Part shown: one piece after another, positions 18,044-21,894 of the stretch
Layout: every line of letters starts with the position of its first letter
Numbering within the stretch: position 1 is the stretch's first letter
Source of the DNA: DATJPD01 sp036394195
Lineage (GTDB): Bacteria; Pseudomonadota; Alphaproteobacteria; CACIAM-22H2
Direction of reading: 5' to 3'
Assembly: GCA_036394195.1 (NCBI GenBank)
Contig: DASWFO010000211.1
Span: 1 to 21,894 of the forward strand
Length of the DNA: 21,894 nucleotides
Notes under the pieces: generated by a model
The model's database searches: none
The model's input: only the letters and a program-made list of their open reading frames with translations
What the model was told of the DNA's origin: nothing
Translations under genes and position numbers: made by a program

Positions 18044-19897
18044 ATGTCGCCGCGTCACCCGACTTCCTTTCATCTCCCTCGTTCGACTGCCGAATCCGCC
18101 GGCGATTGGCGGACCATCCGCCGGCTGCTGCCGTACCTGTGGCCGCGCGGCTCCCTGACCCTGCGGGCGCGGGTGGTCATCGCGGTACTCCTGATCGCCG
18201 CCGCCAAGGCGACCACGGTCTACGTGCCGCTGCTCTACAAGCACGCGGTGGACGCGCTGTCGCATCCCGCCGCGGTGGCGCTCGCGGTGCCGATCGGGTT
18301 CGTGGTCGCTTACGGCGTCGCCCGGGCGCTCCAGGCGGCACTGTCGGAGCTGCGCGAGATCGTGTTCACGCGGGTCGCCCAGAAGGCGATGCACGCCGTG
18401 GCGCTGGAGACGTTTCAGCACCTGCACCGGCTGAGCCTGCGCTTCCATCTCGAGCGCCAGACCGGCGGGTTGTCGCGGGCCATCGAGCGCGGGACCAGCG
18501 GCATCGATAACATCCTGCACTACATGCTGTTCCAGATCATTCCGACGGTCGTCGAAATGGGCCTGGTCTGCGCCGTGTTGTGGGACCTTTACGACGCCTG
18601 GTTCGCCGCCGTGACGCTCGGCACCATCGGCGGGTACGTCGCGTTCACCTTGGGCCTGACCAGCTGGCGCCTGAAATTCCGCAACCGGATGCTCGAAGCC
18701 GAGGGCGAGGCGAACACCAAGGCGATCGACAGCCTGATCAATTACGAGACGGTCAAATATTTCGGCAACGAGGCGCACGAGGCGCGGCGCTTCGACCGCT
18801 CGCTGGAGCGCTACGAGCACGCGGCAATCAAGAGCGCCAACACGCTGTCGCTGCTGAACTGGGGGCAGGGGACCATCATCGCGGTCGGCCTGACCGGCGT
18901 CATGAGCATGGCCGCCACCGGCGTGTTCCGCGGCACGATGACGGTCGGCGATTTCGTGCTGGTCAACGCCTATCTCATCCAGCTCTACCAGCCGCTGAAT
19001 TTCCTCGGCATGGTCTATCGCAACCTGCGGCAGTCGCTGGTCGACATGCGGACGATGTTCCGCCTGCTCGAGGTCAACGCCGAGGTCGAGGATGCGCCGG
19101 ACGCCCAGCCGCTCGCCGTGGCGGGCGGTCGCCTCGAATTCGACCATGTCAATTTCGGCTACGACGTGCGGCGGCCGATCCTGCGCGGCGTCAGCTTCGA
19201 GGTGCCGGCCGGCCGCACCGTGGCGATCGTCGGCCCGAGCGGCGCCGGCAAATCCACCATCTCGCGCCTGTTGTTCCGCTTCTACGATGTCGACAACGGC
19301 GCCGTCCGCATCGACGGGCAGGACATCCGCGGCGTGACCCAGGGGAGCCTGCGCGCCGCGATCGGCATCGTTCCGCAGGACACGGTGCTGTTCAACGACA
19401 CGATCTACTACAACATCGCTTATGGCCGCCCCGACGCGGCGCCGTCCGAGGTCGAAGCCGCGGCCCGGCTGGCGCGCATCCATGAGTTCATCATGCGCCT
19501 GCCCGACGGCTACCAGACGAAGGTCGGCGAGCGCGGCCTGAAGCTGTCCGGCGGCGAGCGCCAGCGGGTCGCCATCGCGCGCACGATCCTCAAGCGCCCG
19601 CGGCTCCTGCTGTTCGACGAGGCGACCTCGGCGCTCGACACCCAGACCGAAAAAGAGATCCAGGATTCGCTGCGCCAGATCTCCCACGACGTGACCACGC
19701 TGGTGATCGCACACCGGCTGTCGACGGTGGTCGACGCCGACGAGATCCTGGTGCTCGACCACGGCCGCATCGTCGAGCGCGGCCATCACCTCGACCTGCT
19801 GGCCCGGGGCGGGGTCTATGCCGCGATGTGGGCGCGCCAGCTCGAAAGCCGCAAGGACGCCGGCAACACCGGCCTCGCCGAGGCCGCGACGGCGTAA
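18044..19897 (+). CDS. Atm1-type ABC transporter, fused permease and ATPase
   Basis: The 617-residue half-transporter has an N-terminal six-helix membrane domain (about 45-330) and a C-terminal ATPase. The ATPase shows Walker A 'GPSGAGKST' (397-405, Lys403), signature 'LSGGERQ' (501-507) and Walker B 'LLLFDEATSALD' with Asp525/Glu526, then the switch His in 'VIAHRLS'. The membrane part has Atm1/ABCB7 marks: 'TTVYVPLLYKHAVDAL', 'NYETVKYFGNEAHEARRF' and 'NWGQGTIIAVGL'. Bacterial Atm1 proteins act as homodimers in the inner membrane and export glutathione-linked metals or persulfides, protecting against heavy metals. The start ATG has a weak AAGG upstream. It appears to be a single-gene unit. 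Confidence 0.93.
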   Translation: MSPRHPTSFHLPRSTAESAGDWRTIRRLLPYLWPRGSLTLRARVVIAVLLIAAAKATTVYVPLLYKHAVDALSHPAAVALAVPIGFVVAYGVARALQAALSELREIVFTRVAQKAMHAVALETFQHLHRLSLRFHLERQTGGLSRAIERGTSGIDNILHYMLFQIIPTVVEMGLVCAVLWDLYDAWFAAVTLGTIGGYVAFTLGLTSWRLKFRNRMLEAEGEANTKAIDSLINYETVKYFGNEAHEARRFDRSLERYEHAAIKSANTLSLLNWGQGTIIAVGLTGVMSMAATGVFRGTMTVGDFVLVNAYLIQLYQPLNFLGMVYRNLRQSLVDMRTMFRLLEVNAEVEDAPDAQPLAVAGGRLEFDHVNFGYDVRRPILRGVSFEVPAGRTVAIVGPSGAGKSTISRLLFRFYDVDNGAVRIDGQDIRGVTQGSLRAAIGIVPQDTVLFNDTIYYNIAYGRPDAAPSEVEAAARLARIHEFIMRLPDGYQTKVGERGLKLSGGERQRVAIARTILKRPRLLLFDEATSALDTQTEKEIQDSLRQISHDVTTLVIAHRLSTVVDADEILVLDHGRIVERGHHLDLLARGGVYAAMWARQLESRKDAGNTGLAEAATA

Positions 19898-19932
19898 GCG
19901 CCCGCATTTTCTCGCGTCGCGAAGCCAGAGAA

Positions 19933-20010
19933 TTCAACCACGGAGACACGGAGTGCACGGAGGAGAAGACGAGAGTTCCGTCTCCGTGAACTCCGTGTCT
20001 CCGTGGTGAA
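19933..20010. repeat. Long near-perfect inverted repeat after the ABC gene, possible terminator
   Basis: The left arm (19933-19962) and right arm (19982-20010) are complementary over about 29 bases, apart from one extra A and one mismatch, with a 19-base loop. Each arm contains the tandem motif CACGGAGACACGGAG. Repeats of this 'CCACGGAGACACGGAG' type are dispersed in many unrelated bacterial genomes. Located 36 bases after the transporter stop, the hairpin could block or end transcription, although no T-run follows. Confidence 0.7.
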
Positions 20011-20023
20011 CAAGATTACGCAT

Positions 20024-20120
20024 TCCCGCTTGCGCGGGAGGTGCGGTTCTCTCCAGCAATATCGCGCTGGTGCCCAGTGAAAGTCGCGCGCTCGCGAGTT
20101 CACCGCGCGCTTACGCGCGG
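20024..20120. repeat. Two further short palindromes
   Basis: TCCCGC-TTGC-GCGGGA (20024-20039) resembles the common 'CATTCCCGCTTTCGCGGGAATG' element of alphaproteobacteria. CCGCGCG-CTTA-CGCGCGG (20103-20120) is a perfect 7-bp stem. Together with the inverted repeat to the left they make the 19.9-20.15 kb spacer a repeat-rich zone between convergent genes. Confidence 0.4.
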
Positions 20121-20145
20121 CGCGTCGTCACGAGTGTCCGAGGCG

Positions 20146-20424
20146 TCAGTCGCCGGCGGCGGACGCCTGGAGGGTCTCGTTCAGGGCGACGTCGACCCGG
20201 CTCATCGCGGTGGCCTTGATCCGACTGAGCATCGGCCGCCGCCCCGCGCCGCCCTCTTCGGTATCGAAGATCTCCTGGATGATCCGCACGCCTTTGGTCT
20301 GCGGCTCGGCATAGAGCTTCTGCGCGTATTTGAACGCGTCAGTGCTCTGGGTTGTCGAGTATGTCCGCTGGAGAGACCAAAGATCGCCGTCGAAGGAGAA
20401 GACGTCGTAGCTGTAGTGGATCAT
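20146..20424 (-). CDS. Hypothetical protein, 92 aa
   Basis: The frame runs from ATG 20424 to a TGA at 20146, with AGGTG five bases before the start. The protein opens with a mixed aromatic sequence ('MIHYSYDVFSFDGDLWSLQR', 'STTQSTDAFKYAQKLYAEPQ', 'VRIIQEIFDTEEGG'). It then has a basic/helical tail ('SRIKATAMSRVDVALNETL'). Composition is protein-like and unlike the frameshadow sequences nearby. There is no signal peptide, membrane segment or Cys, so it is probably cytoplasmic. I do not recognise a family. It is 173 bases after the cyclase gene on the same strand, separated by an AT-rich stretch with a possible terminator, so it is likely transcribed on its own. Confidence 0.65.
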   Translation of the reverse strand: MIHYSYDVFSFDGDLWSLQRTYSTTQSTDAFKYAQKLYAEPQTKGVRIIQEIFDTEEGGAGRRPMLSRIKATAMSRVDVALNETLQASAAGD

Positions 20425-20597
20425 GTCCGCACCTATTGTCCAGCCCTCAGCCCCGGATGCGACGCTGCTCGGGTGCGAGGTTTAATCGATGATAAACCAA
20501 GTCGCGGAATTTTCCAGCTAAGTTTTTGATACGAAAGGCAATTTATAGAAAATTTTCTTCAAAAAAGCGCTTCATCGCGGGTATCGCGAGATCGTGC
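20425..20597 (-). promoter_or_regulatory. AT-rich spacer, likely promoter region of the 92-aa gene
   Basis: This short spacer is markedly richer in A and T (about 20480-20570) than the rest of the window. On the minus strand it includes TATAAA and TTTTC runs after the cyclase gene. It probably holds the promoter for the gene at 20146-20424, but no clean -35/-10 pair could be fixed. Confidence 0.35.
20561..20589 (-). terminator. Probable Rho-independent terminator of the cyclase gene
   Basis: On the minus strand, just after the stop at 20598, TCGCG (20589-20585) pairs with CGCGA (20579-20575) around a 5-base loop. TGAAGCGC and a run of six T (20566-20561) follow. The stem is short and the T-run is eight bases away, so the terminator is plausible but weak. 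Confidence 0.4.
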
Positions 20598-21894
20598 TTA
20601 TGAAACAGCGTGTACGCGGACCGGCTGTTTGAATCCTTTGAGCGGCCGCTCGCCGAGATCGGCGAATTCCAGGCCGCTGGTCTCACAAATGTCACGCACC
20701 GGATCGGTCACCACGACCTGATCGCCGGTCGCCAGCGCGCAGACTCGGGCCGCGAGCTGGACGGTCGAGCCGAACAGATCCGCCCCGGCCTTGATCGGCT
20801 CGCCGGCGGCGAGACCGATCCGCAGGGTCATGCCGATCTCCGGGCTGACGTGGCGATGCGCCTTGATCTCGCTCTGGGCGCGGAGTGCGGCGCGCACGCC
20901 CAGCGCCGCGTCGTCGAACGCCGCCATGATGCCGTCGCCGGTGTGCTTGATCTCGCGCCCGGAGAATTCCTGCAGTGCCGCGCGCACGATGCGGTCATGC
21001 GCCTGGACCATCTCGTAATGCTTGGCGTCGCCATGCAGCTGGGTGAATTCGGTCGAGCCGACGATGTCGGTGAACATGACGGCGACATGGCCGGTCGGGG
21101 GGGCCGCGTCCGCCTTGCGGATCCACGCCTCCAGCGCCTCGCGGAGTGCGGAGCCCACGCCTGAGCCGGCCGCCTGCCGCGCCGTCGCGGCACCGCGTTC
21201 GAACATCGCGAGGTGGCGCGGGTCGGTGAGATAGTCGTCGTAGCGGCTCGCAAACCGGGCGGCGATCTTTGGATCGGCGGTGGACGCCGTCACCGCGGTC
21301 GCGACGACGCGCTGCGCGATCTCCGCCGGCCAGGCCGCGCGTTTGGCCTCGGCGTCGCACAGCCCGGCGAAGAAGAGATGGCAGCCGAACCAGGCGAAGG
21401 CGTCGAGCCGGCCGTCCTTCATGTACGCGCCGTCGCGGGGCAGGGCGACCAGCGCGTCGTGGAACAGCGCCAGCAGACGGGCCGCGTCGGCCGGCAGCTC
21501 GCCCGGGGCCCTCGCGGCCTTGGTCGCCTCGAGGTCATCCTCGATTTCGACGGTCGGAAACACCGGCGCTTTCGGCGGCGGCGGCGGCGCCGCGGCGCGC
21601 AGCGGAGGTGCCGGCGGCGCCACCTCGACATAGAACGCCCCGGGGAGAAAGCCGTGCTCTCCGGCCGCATCGAGGACGATGAAGCCGAACCCGGCGACGC
21701 CAGTCCCGACCAGGACGACCGCGATGGCGAACAGGTATTGGGCGCCGAACACGAGATGGAAGGCAACGAGCAGCGGCTCCTGGCTCGGCATCTGCAGCAG
21801 GAAAAGGCCGGCCCCCATGGCCAGGGCCCCGGTCGCGGCGGCAACGCCGGTCGCGCGGCCGGCGGGCGAGCGAACCCATTGTATCGTGCCGGCG
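20598..21894 (-). CDS. Membrane-bound class III adenylate/guanylate cyclase (N-terminus outside window)
   Basis: The frame is open to the window edge, so the start is not seen. The first in-frame ATG (21818) lies inside a hydrophobic segment ('GVAAATGALAMGAGLFLL'), so it is probably internal. Counting from that Met, two membrane helices (one spanning it, one at about 25-48) precede a Pro/Ala-rich linker (64-86) and an uncharacterised helical region (105-235). The cyclase domain (243-406) follows. It has metal ligands Asp251 ('FTDIVGST') and Asp295 ('KHTGDG') and purine-contacting Lys291. Where the transition-state Asn is expected there is Gln354 ('STVQLAARV'), with Arg358 kept. The product is probably cAMP, and the helical region may sense a signal. 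The Gln form occurs in an alphaproteobacterial subfamily, as far as I recall. Confidence 0.88.
   Translation of the reverse strand, partial: AGTIQWVRSPAGRATGVAAATGALAMGAGLFLLQMPSQEPLLVAFHLVFGAQYLFAIAVVLVGTGVAGFGFIVLDAAGEHGFLPGAFYVEVAPPAPPLRAAAPPPPPKAPVFPTVEIEDDLEATKAARAPGELPADAARLLALFHDALVALPRDGAYMKDGRLDAFAWFGCHLFFAGLCDAEAKRAAWPAEIAQRVVATAVTASTADPKIAARFASRYDDYLTDPRHLAMFERGAATARQAAGSGVGSALREALEAWIRKADAAPPTGHVAVMFTDIVGSTEFTQLHGDAKHYEMVQAHDRIVRAALQEFSGREIKHTGDGIMAAFDDAALGVRAALRAQSEIKAHRHVSPEIGMTLRIGLAAGEPIKAGADLFGSTVQLAARVCALATGDQVVVTDPVRDICETSGLEFADLGERPLKGFKQPVRVHAVS

Noticed and set aside
17990..19789. A 599-codon open frame on the minus strand opposite the ABC transporter.
   Set aside because: It is antisense to all Walker and signature motifs and has shadow-type composition.

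Overview
This window is GC-rich, densely coding bacterial chromosome. It most resembles an alphaproteobacterium, probably of the Rhizobiales (Bradyrhizobium/Xanthobacter-type) or Rhodospirillales. The clues are the mix of TAXI-TRAP and molybdenum hydroxylase genes, several class III nucleotide cyclases, an MHYT sensor kinase, a cytochrome P460, and short intergenic palindromes of a type common in that class (for example around 14019-14039 and 4256-4388). The assignment is inference. No tRNA, rRNA, CRISPR array, transposase or phage gene was found.

Left part (1-7.7 kb). The window opens with the 3' end of an isochorismatase-family hydrolase (+). A 416-base gap and a small conserved-looking hypothetical gene (730-1140, +) follow. 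From 1639 to 7712 everything runs on the minus strand: a class III adenylate cyclase with TolB-like and TPR regions, a secreted cytochrome P460, an orphan dipeptide-type ABC solute-binding protein, a secreted GlcG/HbpS-like protein and a secreted repeat protein that looks like a small beta-solenoid. Two near-identical sigma-54 (-24/-12) promoters lie upstream of the solute-binding protein and of the GlcG-like gene. They belong to a roughly 45-base repeated segment. A degraded 3' end of a second solute-binding-protein gene lies between the P460 gene and the cyclase. Together these point to past duplication and loss in this block.

Middle part (7.7-12.8 kb). A compact minus-strand cluster runs coxG-like, small 2Fe-2S subunit, large molybdopterin subunit, FAD subunit, then a LysE-family exporter. 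The large subunit carries AYRGAGR, not the AYRCSFR loop of true CO dehydrogenases. It should therefore be read as a form II molybdenum hydroxylase of unknown substrate. Divergent from it is a TAXI-TRAP uptake pair (periplasmic binding protein plus fused 4TM/12TM permease) with a strong GC hairpin between the two genes. A plausible picture is that the TRAP system imports an organic acid or aromatic compound and the hydroxylase oxidises a related one, but nothing in the sequence proves the link.

Right part (16.4-21.9 kb). An orphan MHYT-domain histidine kinase and an Atm1-type ABC exporter are on the plus strand. The exporter is followed by a long near-perfect inverted repeat. A 92-residue unknown gene and a membrane-bound class III cyclase, cut by the window edge, are on the minus strand. 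The cyclase has Gln where the catalytic Asn is normally found.

I did not find a clearly new multi-gene system. The most unusual items are the duplicated sigma-54 promoter segment with its associated secreted genes, the beta-solenoid-like protein, and the form II hydroxylase with CoxG.
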